Shown: positions 49,263 to 59,717, counted from the first letter of the stretch. The stretch: 64,000 nt of DNA from Icerya purchasi (GCA_039619475.1 CM077115.1:589707643-589771642), one strand, 5' to 3'. Numbers and translations are program-made. Notes: a model not told the origin generated them from the sequence alone.

Positions 49263-49665
49263 CAGAGCCGTGCTAGAATTTTGAAAATAAGGGTAGGGGG
49301 GATTGAAAATTTTCTATGCATATTTATTTTACAAATAACAATACGTTTTTCACTAATATTCATACTGTTAATAATTTCCATTATTTTCATTTATGTATTA
49401 ATAATTTACATTAATGAATTACCCCGTATAAAAACGTTAACAAAAATTACATATGTAATTGATTATGCTTGTAATAAAAATTTTTTCATAAAATATTAAC
49501 GAGGACCTAAAAATATGGATCATATTTTTTCCTTTTTTTTTTTTAATGTAAGAACACCCTAAATTATTTTAAATTTTTGATTTTTTTCAGATTTTTGTGT
49601 ATTTATAATAACTATTTCAGTCCTAATGGTGGGTGGGTACACCCTCTTCCGTTTACACGGTCTTG
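49263..49665. mobile_element. hAT-like MITE, second family, with 8-bp target duplication
   Basis: A 403-bp element. The direct repeat TGCTAATC occurs at 49255-49262 and 49666-49673. Termini are CAGAGCCGTGC and, inverted, CAAGACCGTGT, with seven of eleven positions shared. A G-rich block lies just inside the left end and a C-rich one just inside the right end. The 85-codon frame inside (49242-49499) is Ile-rich and AT-driven, not a real gene. It differs in sequence from the MITE at 44842, so a separate family. Confidence 0.75.
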
Positions 49666-49974
49666 TGCTAATCCTAATCATATATTGAATGAATTGTCTG
49701 TAAGGTACTTACATTAAAAGAAATTGCAAAACTAAGAGCTAAACAAGTCAAAAACTATACAATTAGAACGGAATGACGTGATTAGCGTTTTTTGCAAGTT
49801 ATGTTAATAGCTATACTTGTTAACTTTGTTTATACTTAAGTTATTTTAATTTCAGCGAATTTGTAAATCAAGCGTTTCCTTTTCAGAGATATTAATTATA
49901 TTAATTGTAAACTTTAATGTTTTGCTATAATTTAAAAAGTTTTCCGAATAATATACTTCATTATATTTTTATAG

Positions 49975-50059
49975 GAATCGACATGGAAACGAAAAATTCA
50001 AAACAAGAAAAAACTGTGTCAATCACAGATTCGCAGCCATCCCTAAACATGTCATCAAC
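49975..50059 (+). CDS. Candidate first coding exon of a host gene
   Basis: An acceptor-like tract (TTCATTATATTTTTATAG) ends at 49974. The ATG at 49983 sits in GACATGG, a good initiation context for a eukaryote. The frame reads METKNSKQEKTVSITDSQPS and then LNMSS, for 25 codons plus two bases, and meets a consensus donor GTAAGT at 50060-50065. The exon is visibly richer in G and C than its flanks. The sequence is polar and Ser/Lys-rich, as disordered N-termini often are; I do not recognise the protein. The partner exons were not found in the window, so long introns are implied. A chance ORF between splice-like sites is the alternative. Confidence 0.45.
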
Positions 50060-50542
50060 GTAAGTTTTTGTTAAAAATTGCATTCTTTTAAAGAACTAAT
50101 CACGATTTGTATTTGTTTTTGCTTTGCACATTTATTTATTACTGTACTTTTTTTATAAGTCAAATGATTTATTTTCTTCCATTAAATTTTAAATCACAAT
50201 GAATCCCAAAGTGTTTTATTTACATTTCGATTTCGACTGAAATCGATGTTCAAGTAAGTAATTAAAACAAAGAAATGCTTTGGTTCGATTGGTTTGTTGT
50301 GACATTACCACGCTTCGTTCATTGCAATGCTTTATAATACACGATTGGTTTGATTAAAATTTGACAATCAGCTGTCAAACGACATTTGCGACAGAAATAA
50401 AATAACTATATTTGTTGGACAGATCATGAAACAACACAAAAGTAAAAACAAATGTAACTTTATTTTACTTTTAGCTGGAGTGTGTTTTTTCAGATTTTTC
50501 TGCAGAACTTACAGATTTTTTTTCAATTGAGTTATTTCCATT

Positions 50543-50930
50543 CAGGAGAATAATGAACAAAACAAAAAAAAAGAATCAACCAAATTCCTAGCATTAGTTA
50601 TGATCGAGAGTGCATACAGAAATCATGATTTTTGCAGTTTGTCCGAATTTTCCGAGGTTCCTTTGTAATTGTATCGAATTTATTTTACTGAACACTTTTC
50701 CAGGACCGTAACGAACAAAATAAAAAAAGAATTACGCATATCCATTGTTCGAATCGTGAATTATGGTCTTGAGTTTACACAAAAATCCCATAGAAAAAAG
50801 AACTTTCAGTTTTTTCCGAATTTTCCAATTTTTCCTACTCTAAAAACTGTACTCGGACTATTACGAACATATTTGAAAAAAAAATAGCCATATCGGTCTA
50901 GCCGCAGCGTTCTTGTCCAATAGAACATTT
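50543..50930 (+). repeat. Degenerate tandem repeat, period about 150 bp
   Basis: Three diverged units start at 50543 (CAGGAGAATAATGAAC), 50701 (CAGGACCGTAACGAAC) and 50852 (CTCGGACTATTACGAAC). The first two also share CAGTTT-TCCGAATTTTCC near 50636 and 50808. The third is cut short near 50930. Satellite-like, with no coding role evident. Confidence 0.6.
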
Positions 50931-51289
50931 CGAAGCTTCAATCCGTCTGAGTCTGTTGATTTTAGCGTCCAGCTATTTCGATACATACAAAAAAAACAAA
51001 AAAAACGGAGAAGACTGAAGTATCCGTAAGACATGTTTTTGTACCCGTAATAACATCATAACTTGTAAGCTGTGGCAACACGTTTTTGGCAACCACTATA
51101 ATTTCATCTGTCAAACTTCCATCTTATGCATGAACCTATAAACTACTTGAAGGTGGTCTAAATACTGTATGTCATCAGAAGAACATGTGTAGGGGTTCCT
51201 CCTTAATTATACTAAAACGGTCGCATTGTTATAGAATGCGTCACTGCTGCATTGCAGAATGTGCAAGAAGTAGGAAGAGGGACTCCCTG
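50931..51289. other. Spacer without recognised gene
   Basis: A short A-rich run near 50990-51006. Nothing coding recognised. Confidence 0.35.
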
Positions 51290-51510
51290 AAAGATATGAT
51301 TGTGTGATACGAATGTATATACCAATCTCAATCTGTTGGAGGCAGAGAACTATTTTTTTGACATCTGCATCGGTAGCTATCAAGGTTCAACGTTCGATTC
51401 GATGGTCCTTAGGTTGCTTTCGAGGACCAGGATGAAATCCAACGTTCGTTCATACTTCCATACAGGAAAGAAACTATTTCTGGTTGTGGGACATCAAATG
51501 GTATAGGGGC
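51290..51510 (+). pseudogene. Possible PIF/Harbinger-type nuclease fragment
   Basis: The plus-strand frame contains FFDICIGSYQGSTFDSMVLR and ends KKLFLVVGHQMV. The DDE_Tnp_4 nucleases of Harbinger transposons have a comparable block (F-D-x-x-VG-x-PGS-x-HD-x-x-V-L) followed by YLLGD. The agreement covers one block only, with His replaced and the final GD changed to GH. An AATAAA lies downstream at 51622, then a long T run. Low confidence. Confidence 0.25.
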
Positions 51511-51628
51511 AGATAACGTTTGCTGAACGACCTGGTCTAATTTCAGCCAATAATCATTATTTTTGTTTTATCTGTATTTGTTATAAAGTCCACTGTTTTA
51601 TTTGTGATTTTTAGTCTTTGAAATAAAG

Positions 51629-51656
51629 TTTTTTTTTTTTTTTTTTTTTTTTTTTT
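51629..51656. repeat. Long T homopolymer
   Basis: About 28 T in a row. On the minus strand it is a poly(A) immediately downstream of the RTE-like RT fragment. Confidence 0.9.
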
Positions 51657-51659
51657 CCC

Positions 51660-51935
51660 TTCTATAACTAGCCCTTATGTAACTTATTTTTTGACAATGC
51701 TACTATGATGTTGTCGTCAGCATATCGTAAGTGGTTGATAACTATTCCTCCTAGTTTTATATTGTCTTCTCATCTATTTATTATCTTTTTAATTATTCAT
51801 TCGCTGTATATGTTAAATAGAATCAGATTCAGTATACGACCCTGTCAGACTTCTTTGTCGGATTGAAATTTTCTAGATAGTTTATTAGTAACCTTTATCT
51901 TCACACCGGTGTTGTTGTATAACAATTTAATCAAA
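51660..51935 (-). mobile_element. RTE-like reverse transcriptase fragment
   Basis: The minus-strand frame reads LIKLLYNNTGVKIKVTNKLS, then a degenerate QGRILNLILFNIYSE (normally QGCVLSPLLFNIYSE), then IKLGGIVINHLRYADDNIIVA with an intact YADD box near 51720. This order and the LRYADD context are those of RTE-type reverse transcriptases. Stops after V and E show decay. The fragment ends at a poly(A) tract instead of continuing to the thumb, so it is truncated on both sides. Confidence 0.7.
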
Positions 51936-52169
51936 TCGATTAATATATATATCGAATAGAAATATTTTTGACTTCGCTCTCCATTAAAAATAGCCTATTC
52001 AGGCTGAAGTCTTTGTTAAATGGAATGGATTATTTATTGTTCCTTTTTTCCTTTTTTTACGGATTCCGACTTTATCCCGAGGAATAAAATCTTCTTGTTT
52101 AAAACATTTTTTTTTTTTTGGAAACCCTCGTTTTCGACTCCAAGATGTCGTCCAAAATCTCACATTTGC

Positions 52170-52830
52170 TTAACGTGAAATGAATCTTATCCAAACGGAT
52201 GTCAATATACTTAAACTTACGGACAAATCGATTTATTTTAGTATAATAAATGTTCAAATTGAGCTCCACTTTACTGTGTACGATACTAACATAAATAGTA
52301 TGCACGCTGTATTAAAACTGCCCTTTATTGTAAACGTAATCCGTACGGAAGCTAAGAAATTCTTTGACGATTGCTCTACTAGTGATCACGTGTTTGTTAA
52401 AAGAATAGGAGACTACACGAGAACCTCTTTGCAGCTAAAATATAAAAAGTACAAACACAAACGCATTAAACATATGCTATTTTAATCTTATAGTGCACCG
52501 ATCCGTCCGCAAGCGTTAAACAAAGTGCTGAAGCACACACGCGCAATGACACTCCAATAACCATCATACTTCTACTTTTTTTTACAACTTACACTTTATT
52601 TATTTTTTCCGAAGCTAGGTTTTTTGTTGGTTTTTTTTTCCTAATATTATAAAAAATGTAAAGTTTTTCTTTTTTCATATTGTAATTTAAGCATAAATGT
52701 ATTTTTGATGCACGCTGGCGAGGGTAAGTTGCTCGATACGCGTAAAATTTAAAATGTTTAAACGTACTGTTATTTTCTTTGTTTTGTAAATTTAGTAAAT
52801 AAACTTTATTCAATCAATCAAAAAACCAGA
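52170..52830 (+). mobile_element. Jockey-like LINE: ORF2 C-terminus and 3' UTR
   Basis: The 101-codon plus-strand frame (52180-52485) ends with LPFIVNVIRTEAKKFFDDCS, TSDHVFVKRIGDYTRT and a basic tail. Jockey-clade ORF2 proteins finish this way (LPF-x-DVI, AKRFF, NPL-R-LGNY). After the stop come a pyrimidine-rich 3' UTR and AATAAACTTTATTCAATCAA near 52797-52818, as at the end of many LINEs. No RT motif lies upstream, so it is 5'-truncated. An alternative is an unrelated chance frame, but the ending motifs fit well. Confidence 0.5.
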
Positions 52831-52894
52831 ACTCTTTTTAGGAACAAATCAACGACTCAAAAAATTTATTTAACTAATAAATACTGGATGGTTT

Positions 52895-53305
52895 GTGTGA
52901 TTCTATGTAAGAATATTCTTTTTTTTTTTTTTTCTGTGTATACACTATATTTTTTAATGTTCCCTGCAAATGATAGTCTGAAACAGCTAAGTTTGGCGAA
53001 CGAGATAGATAATAAATTGAACCGTGTTTACTTCACCTCCTAGAAAATATTCCACTTAGTTTATTTTGGACCAGTTCTGATATATACGCTGAACAACTAT
53101 CCTGTTCAACCCCAAACCATTGACGTACATCAAAAGGAATATTTTCCAATAAAGGTGTAAGGCCTGATTGTGGAAGTTCTAAACATCTATTACAATTCAT
53201 ATTCCCAACAAAAAGGAAAGAACCGACAATTTTATTTTTAATAATCCCACACCAGACATCGACTTTCCAGAAGTATCGATTATCCAACTCTGTCAACCAA
53301 TTCAA
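52895..53305 (-). mobile_element. Decayed mariner-type transposase fragment
   Basis: The 90-codon minus-strand frame holds VDVWCGIIKNKIVGSFLFVG, then LTPLLENIPFDVRQ and EQDSCSAYIS (the QQDGAPAH block; the Asp is kept). Below it, in another frame, LSRSPNLAVSDYHLQGTLKN near 52950-53010 is the third-Asp block (RSPDL-x-x-x-D). The N-terminal DNA-binding region and the termini were not found. It belongs to the same family group as the intact element at 58498-59851 but has diverged far. Confidence 0.75.
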
Positions 53306-54367
53306 ATTCTTTCAAACGATTAACGAAAGTTCCGATTATTAACCTTATAGTTATTTTTTAAAATGGATTCCTCCAAAAACAGAATCTCTCAATGAAAATA
53401 ACGAGGCTGCTCTCACAACCAATTGCAAAATTTTAACTGTAGTTTATGATAGTCACAACTTAAAGCTTGGTGAAACAGATGAAACTTGTAGTTTCAACAA
53501 AATTCGACGAATTGAACTTCACGATATAGCCCAGTCCATGTCTTAACGCTTCAAACTGTTTGTTGAGGAAACATATGCAGAATCGGTAATATCGATGAAT
53601 CTGATATCCCGAGCTGCAAATTTTCTTGCCGTTATGTTGTGGCTGCACAATACCTTCATTCTTAACACCCATTACCCGATAATCTCGGAAAAACTTTTTA
53701 CCAATGAGGAAATTTGTATGGTCCCGCCACAATCGTTCTTCGCGAAAAAAACATTCCCACACTCTCCCAGTATTTAAAGCATCTCAACAATTTTTCCATT
53801 TGAATAAACCATGACTGCATGCTGTCAAAATGAAATATAACGATTTATTATCAACGTTACATTCAGAATAGGCTGCTGAATGCTCGTTCTAATAATATTA
53901 AAATTTATTGTTCTTTTTTTTTTTTTTTTGTGGTAGCTATTTCAATAACAAAAAAATACAGAAACCCACGACACATCTTAAATCCCACAACGCCTTCATT
54001 CAAATTGAAATGAAACAGAAAATTTGTTCAGCAAAATTACAGGAAGATAGACCAAGTGATAACAATAGAGCGGTAACGATGGTATCAGTAACATTAAGAG
54101 GTAGCGCCGCTGTTAACAGCAAACGAACATAAAATCCCATCATCAGGAAAGTCATGGGTTAAATTCAGAAAAATTTAGAACTCCTTTTACATTAAGTGAA
54201 AATTTTCATTTGAAAATTGTAAAACTAATAAGAAATTTCAAATATTATTCAATATTCCGAGTTCTTTAATCTGCTAAATTTAATCCTCTCCTCCATTGTT
54301 TTCCAGATTTTCTAAGACCTAGGAAGATAAAAATATATTAATTCCATATAGCATAACAGTTAAAAAG
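53306..54367. other. Stretch without recognised gene
   Basis: The overlapping frames at 53460-53777 on both strands have moderate GC and no domain. There is a T run at 53911-53930. Confidence 0.35.
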
Positions 54368-54671
54368 AAATAACATTATACTTACTTTAATAGTAACGCT
54401 CTTCAGGCACAGCCCATCTTTAGCTAGGGAAAGCAAAAAAAATTGGAAAAATAATGATAGACCGAGGACGCTGTGTAACAAATGAAATTTTTCAACTTAT
54501 CCATTTTGTTATATTCAGTTATATTTAACTTCCCATTCAATATGTATTCAGTTTTCATCGGTTACATAAGGTCCTCGATCTGTTATTATTTTTCCATTTC
54601 ATTTGGTTTCTCTAGCTGAAGACGGACTCCACCCGAAAAACGCTACTATTAAGACAAGTATAATGTTATTT
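54368..54671. mobile_element. Foldback MITE-like element, about 120-bp arms
   Basis: Left arm 54368-54490 and right arm 54548-54671 are inverted copies with about 80% agreement by eye. Shared blocks are AAATAACATTATACTT at the outer edges, TTAATAGTA-CG, CTTCAG/CTTTAGCTAG, GGAAAAATAAT and CGAGGAC. A loop of about 57 bases lies between. No open frame. The outer flanks are AT-rich and no target duplication is certain. Confidence 0.7.
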
Positions 54672-56548
54672 ATTTTTAATATATAGAATTAATATCTTTC
54701 TAATCTTGCGTATATTCAAAACTATTTCATTACAATTCGACTGTTCAACTTTCGATTTAAATGTAACCGGAAGTTGTTAGTTTCACAAATTTTCACAATG
54801 GATAAAACCTTGTTAACGTACTGAAGTTATTTTGATAAAATTATGCCTCACTTTTTATTGCTACTCTGCAGCAAGATGGTTAGCCTATAATAAAGAGCAT
54901 TGTTTCAAATAATTTTTTTTTTGTTTCCTGGGGTAAAGTTGGTATTGGAAAAAAAATACCACATTCCGTTTAAAAAAACTGACTTGCCGTCTGGCCAAGG
55001 CACTGCTGGTGGTTGTGGAAGTGGAAAAAACTTCTATTCGATACGACACAGTCAATTTACTAATACGATGCTCTGAAGTTTTCATATTACTAGTTATTCT
55101 AGATGTTATAAGGAGTACTAGTTTGAGACACCCCGCATATGTTTACAAAGCGTTGTATACTTCGCATGGCTCATTATCACATTACGCGTTTTACTAACTG
55201 CAGGTCACTGTGAAAACATGTCGTGTCAAAAAATATGTTACATGTTCACTCCCGTTTTCAGCGTAAATTTTCCATTACTGAGATTAAAGTGTACTAAGTG
55301 AAAACACAAATCCTTGTCAGCGGGAGAATATAAGGAAAAAGAAAGAAGAAAAAAGAAGACAACAACGATGATTCAAAAAATGTTCAGGAAGGAGACTGCT
55401 GAGCTGGCAGTGGCATATTTAAAAACTTTTATTCCTATTTAACGTGTATAATATTATTTACCGAGAGCCTATTGGGCTATTTGTAGATTAGCAGAAAAAA
55501 TGAACATACTCCGCCATTGCTGAGTGAAAATAAACTAATATACAGCATAAGCTAAGGAACGTATAATAATCGTATTTTAATGCTTACAAAATTATTTAGA
55601 AATATTAAATACTATTTAGTAATTTTAAAAAATTTCTCTTCAACTGCTTTTACTACTTCATCAGAGAGAAAGCAAAAACGAAATATAAAGAAAAAAAATG
55701 ATAGATCAAATAGGTAATGAAAAATACTATAGCCGACAGCATACTAAATTAAAATTTCATAAAGTAAATCAGTCAATTCTTTAACTGCTTCAATATATCA
55801 TCGTTCACAGAATTATAAAACTAATTCCTCCGTCAAGAAAAGAATACATTTCCATCAAATCAGTGAAATAAAATCATGTATTTTATTAATTTAAATAACT
55901 AAAATAGAAATATAACGTTATTTTGAAAATATTCATTAGTTGGGGCTAAAAGTTCCCTACTTTGTTCTTAAACTTTTTCATAAACTTTATTCGTGAATTA
56001 CAGTGAATACACCTGATAAGCAAGTTTATTTATAAAAAAAAGTTTACAACATCAAGTAGCGAATACAGATGAATCAATAACAATGAACAGTTCAATTTAA
56101 ACTTTTGCAGCTAAAATCTAGAATTCGGTATGAAATTCAATGCATATACAATTCCATTTAATAATTAATCGAGATTTACGTCGACTACTTTACTGCTGAA
56201 AACTATTATGGTTCAATGTACAAATTTTCAATTTTTTCGAATTTAGTGCACTTAATTTTACAAAAGTATAACTAACATGATAAAATTGGGGGGAAAATGG
56301 ATAAATTACAGAGAAAAAGTACATTCTTTTATGCTTTTCGATATATTATATCGAATTGAATTAAATTAAGGCTGTGTAGTCTGTATGTGAACATTGTTAA
56401 GGGAACGATATTCTGCGTTTGCTGAATGAGAAACATAACAGATCCTAATACAATGGTGTACAAAATAACAATTTAGTAAAACATATTTTAAACAATTTTA
56501 GAAGCAGACAAATTGTGAATGTCCCATTAGTGAGGTGATTAAAAATAC
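54672..56548. other. AT-rich stretch without recognised gene
   Basis: The frame at 55009-55197 (+) has a hydrophobic patch but no family. A purine-rich tract lies at 55330-55375. Confidence 0.35.
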
Positions 56549-56744
56549 CTTCGGGCACGGTTATTTTCACTTTGTTCTCCTTGTTCTCCGATATGCTCAT
56601 GTCAAGATGCCACGAAACATCTTTGAACTGAGAAGCATCGAGATTACTTTCTATTACACAGTTTCTTGTGCTTATCGAGCAGTCGAAAGGTCCGCTGTCG
56701 TGCACCTTGTTCGACTTACAACTCGCAGATTTCAACGACCATAT
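56549..56744 (-). CDS. Candidate internal coding exon of a host gene
   Basis: Minus-strand open segment of 65 codons plus one base, bounded by an AG (56745-56746) and a donor GGTATTT (56548 on). It reads IWSLKSASCKSNKVHDSGPF, then TRNCVIESNLDASQ, FKDVSWHLDMSIS and KVKITVPE. It is clearly less AT-rich than its surroundings and uses varied codons. The DVSW-LD-S block resembles the Trp motif of COMM domains (D-x-x-W-x-L-D), but the leucine-rich pattern that should follow is cut by the donor, so that is only a suggestion. The acceptor has a poor pyrimidine tract. A transposon origin was considered, but no TE family fits. Confidence 0.35.
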
Positions 56745-56949
56745 CTAATTTTAATGGGCATTAACTGTCTTTTCGGTTACCTTTTTCTCTTTGTTCTATA
56801 CTAAAACCTCCCATTGTGTTAACAGCATATGTTTTTACTTTTCCATTTTCTTGCCTCATTTTTCTACCGTTACGCAATGCTTTTCATCTTTGCTGTCTTC
56901 ATATCCGCTGTTTTAACTCGCTGGTCTTGTTCTACTTCCTTACCATTTT

Positions 56950-57705
56950 TAATTACGTGCTCTTTCCTCCTCCCTACTCCTGCTAGTTCAACCTACCTTA
57001 CGTTATTGCCATTCTATCTTATATCTCTCTCTCTCCCTTTTCTTTCTCCTTTTCTACCTCTAGTATTACTCTCCTTTGTTTTAACTCTTCCTAGCTTTAA
57101 ACAAGTTGGCCGTCTTTAAAATAGTACAATGGAATTGTCGCAGCCTTAAAGCCAATAAAAATTCATTAGTCTATTGGATCTCCATAACATCAATGTTACT
57201 CTTATTTCTGAAACTTGACTCCGTGCTGGTACAAATCCAAAATTTAGTTATCAATGATAGTTCCTTCTACCTCTCAATTCAACCTAACCTTCCTGCTATT
57301 CTTTCGTTCTCAGAGTTCCCTTATCTTTCACGCTCGGTTATTGCCTCTATTATTCCTTACGCTTCATCTTCCCGCTATCGTCTTTGTTTGGTTACCTCTC
57401 CTTATTTTCCTCTACATCCTAACGAAGCAGTTGTCTGTGATGCTAATTACATTTTCTTTGAATGTTCTGCTCTTTTCGCGGAACGCTCTTCCCTTTATTT
57501 ACTCCTCTTAAAGTTAAGGCTTCCTGTTCCCTACCGTGCTTCCTATATCCTGTCCTTACCTTCTTGGTCTGTTGTTCCTGCCATTGATTCCTTTATTTCA
57601 GCTATTTCCGATCGAATTAAGTTTTAATTAATTAACACTCCTCTTCCTATTGTTTCTGGGTGAGATCTCTGGTTGATTAGCCTAAAAAAAGAAAAGAAAA
57701 AAGAC
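56950..57705 (+). mobile_element. Internally deleted LINE joining endonuclease start to C-terminus
   Basis: A pyrimidine-rich lead-in (56950-57105) precedes KIVQWNCRSLKANKNSLVYW (57115-57175), the start of an APE-type endonuclease, continuing out of frame with INVTLISET. By about 57330 the text has jumped to SRYRLCLVTSPYFPLHPNEA and VVCDANYIFFECSALFAERS, the C-terminal Cys/His block of the same family as 12990-14125. The 3' non-coding end (GTTTCTGGGTGAG) is followed by an A-rich tract at 57684-57705. Most of the endonuclease, all of RT and RNase H are missing, while both ends are kept. A 173-codon frame crosses the junction. Confidence 0.8.
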
Positions 57706-57949
57706 GCAAACAAATTTCACAGAATAAAAAGATTTATCGAAAGAGATGAAAAAACACCCATGACCAAACGGTAAAGTATAGCCGCGTATAAATTCGCTAC
57801 AATAAATTAAATTTTCATCAGTTAAAGAAATTTTCTTTTTCATTACTCTGACGAAGAATAGCCACTGCGAGCGATACTAATAATTCGTGTTCTATTAACT
57901 CCTTACCCGAAAAATATTTAATTAACATATTCTCTCCTTCAGTAGTAAA

Positions 57950-58490
57950 ATATGTTTCTCAGCTCATAATATTGCTCTTCCTTCCTCAGTCGCTCATTCT
58001 AAATTATGGCTCAACTTTTAGTCTTCATCACTTCTTAATCTTACCTCCTTTTACCTCTCTATTCAGCTATCTCTTCCTCTTCGTTCATGGCTTTCTTGAT
58101 GGTTACCCTCTCTTTAACGCTTTGCGATCTCTGCTAGTTGTGGCCTTCGCTTTAACCGTAGTCTCCTTCCTGCATTATTTTGTCGATTTTCAGCTGCATC
58201 TATTGCATTTTGTTCTTTCCACTCCCCTTCCATATGATATTATATTTTATTTGAATGTATGGCCTTTTCTGTTCAGCAAGCGTTCTTCTATTCTTCGCTA
58301 TTAAAACTTAATATCTCTATTTCTTTTAATGCTGCTTGTATTCTATCATTTTCCTCTGCTTCAGTTATTAATGCCTTTGAATTATTTTTATCCTCTGTTC
58401 TTAAGCGCATAATAATATAAACTTTTTTTCTGCTCCTTCCCATTTCTTGGGCTAATGTTCTCGCTAACAAACCCATTAAAAAAAAATAAT
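57950..58490 (+). mobile_element. LINE C-terminal fragment with poly(A)
   Basis: The plus-strand frames include AHNIALPSSVAHSKLWLNF near 57960 and YILFECMAFSVQQAFFYSS near 58240, the C-terminal block, as in the copy at 47.5 kb. It then runs SFSSASVINAFELFLSSVLK and into WANVLANKPI with an A tract at 58478-58488. It lies seven bases from the TA where the intact mariner inserted. Confidence 0.65.
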
Positions 58491-58497
58491 TTAAATA

Positions 58498-58542
58498 CAG
58501 TGTGGGCCAAAAGAACATCCCGAATTTTAAATGCTCGTCAAA
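58498..58542 (+). repeat. Left terminal inverted repeat of the mariner element
   Basis: Starts CAGTGTGGGCC and ends GCTCGTCAAA. It differs from the inverted right repeat at positions 1, 4, 11 and 31. Confidence 0.95.
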
Positions 58543-58616
58543 TAAAGACTAATATACTTACGGAAATGAAACAAACGTTGAAATACTTCAAAAAGAACGC
58601 CATTTATTATACACTG

Positions 58617-59717
58617 TTAGTTTGGGAACAATACTCCGTATGAATAGTCACCATTTTGATTTTTACATTGTTGCAATCTTTCCTCAAAATTATGCATTAC
58701 TTTTTTAAGAGTTGGTTTTTTAATCGCCGCAATTTCCTTCTGAATGGCCAATTTCATCTCGTCGGTTGTTGCTGGTTTACCCTCGTACACCTTGCTTTTC
58801 AAGTAGCCCCATAGGTAAAAATCTGTCGCTGTTAAATCCGGACTGCGCGGCGGCCAAAACAGCTCACAGTTTCGCGAAATCAAGCGGTCCTGAAACTTCT
58901 CTCTTAATAACCGCAAAACATCGTTACGAATATGTGGTGTGGCCCCGTCTTGTTGAAACCACGTTTTAGATAATGCAATCCTCTTCCGTCTGAGCTCCGG
59001 TAGAAAAAACTCGTTTAAAATTTGGATGTAGCGGTCGCCGTTCACAGTAACATTCGCTCCGTCCTCCTCCTCGAAGAAGTAGGGACCGATTATCGCTTTC
59101 GCACTGATTGCGCACCATACCGTGATACGAGGGAAGTGCAAGGGTACCGGGTGAACGATTCGAGGGTTCTCAGTAGCATAATACCGCATGTTTTGTTTAT
59201 TAACGTTACCATTTAAATCGAAATGCGCCTCGTCGCTAAAAAAAACATAATCCAAATCGACGTCTTCTTCCTCCAGCATATCCAAAAATTTATTACAAAA
59301 TTCTAACCTTCTTGGCTTATCTGTTGGTATCAATTCTTGGGTTAGTTGTATCTTGTATGGGTGCATATTGAGGTCGTTTCGAATTATTCTTCTGAGTGAA
59401 GTACGGGGAATTTTCAAGGCGGAAGCCTGGCGACGAACGGATCTGCGTGGACTTCGCGACAATGCTACGCGCACTTTTTCGATGTTTGTCGGGGTTCTAG
59501 ACGATCGACGGCGACCTTGATGGTTGACCGCCACCACACTACCGTATTCTCGGAAGTTTTTTACCCATTTGAGGATACTTTTACGGTCGGGGGAATTGTC
59601 ATGACTTTTTAAATCAAATTGTTTTTTAAACGCGCGTTGTACCGCGATTACACTTTCACCGTTTTTCACAAAGTACTCGACAACGAAAGAGCGTTGTTTA
59701 CGCGTCCACGACATCAT
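58617..59717 (-). CDS. Mariner-type transposase, 366 aa, apparently intact
   Basis: Cut-and-paste transposase expected to bind the terminal repeats of its own element and move it to TA sites in the nucleus. Residues 1-60 form a helix-turn-helix region (SWTRKQRSFVVEYFVKNGES) of the DUF4817 type. Residues 75-120 form a second basic helix-turn-helix (SPRRSVRRQASALKIPRTSL). The DDE domain runs from about 155 to 310. Catalytic residues are Asp162 (FFSDEAHF), Asp257 (WFQQDGATPH) and Asp299 (RSPDLTATDFYLWG). The last two are separated by 41 residues, giving DD41D; Asp294 of the SPD motif is also present. The C-terminus ends GDYSYGVLFPN. Two ATGs open the frame and either may start. The length is normal for mariner-type transposases. 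No intron or lesion is seen. Confidence 0.95.
   Translation of the reverse strand: MMSWTRKQRSFVVEYFVKNGESVIAVQRAFKKQFDLKSHDNSPDRKSILKWVKNFREYGSVVAVNHQGRRRSSRTPTNIEKVRVALSRSPRRSVRRQASALKIPRTSLRRIIRNDLNMHPYKIQLTQELIPTDKPRRLEFCNKFLDMLEEEDVDLDYVFFSDEAHFDLNGNVNKQNMRYYATENPRIVHPVPLHFPRITVWCAISAKAIIGPYFFEEEDGANVTVNGDRYIQILNEFFLPELRRKRIALSKTWFQQDGATPHIRNDVLRLLREKFQDRLISRNCELFWPPRSPDLTATDFYLWGYLKSKVYEGKPATTDEMKLAIQKEIAAIKKPTLKKVMHNFEERLQQCKNQNGDYSYGVLFPN

Noticed and set aside
49242..49499. 85-codon Ile-rich frame
   Set aside because: It lies inside a hAT-like MITE and starts outside its border, so it is composition and not a gene.
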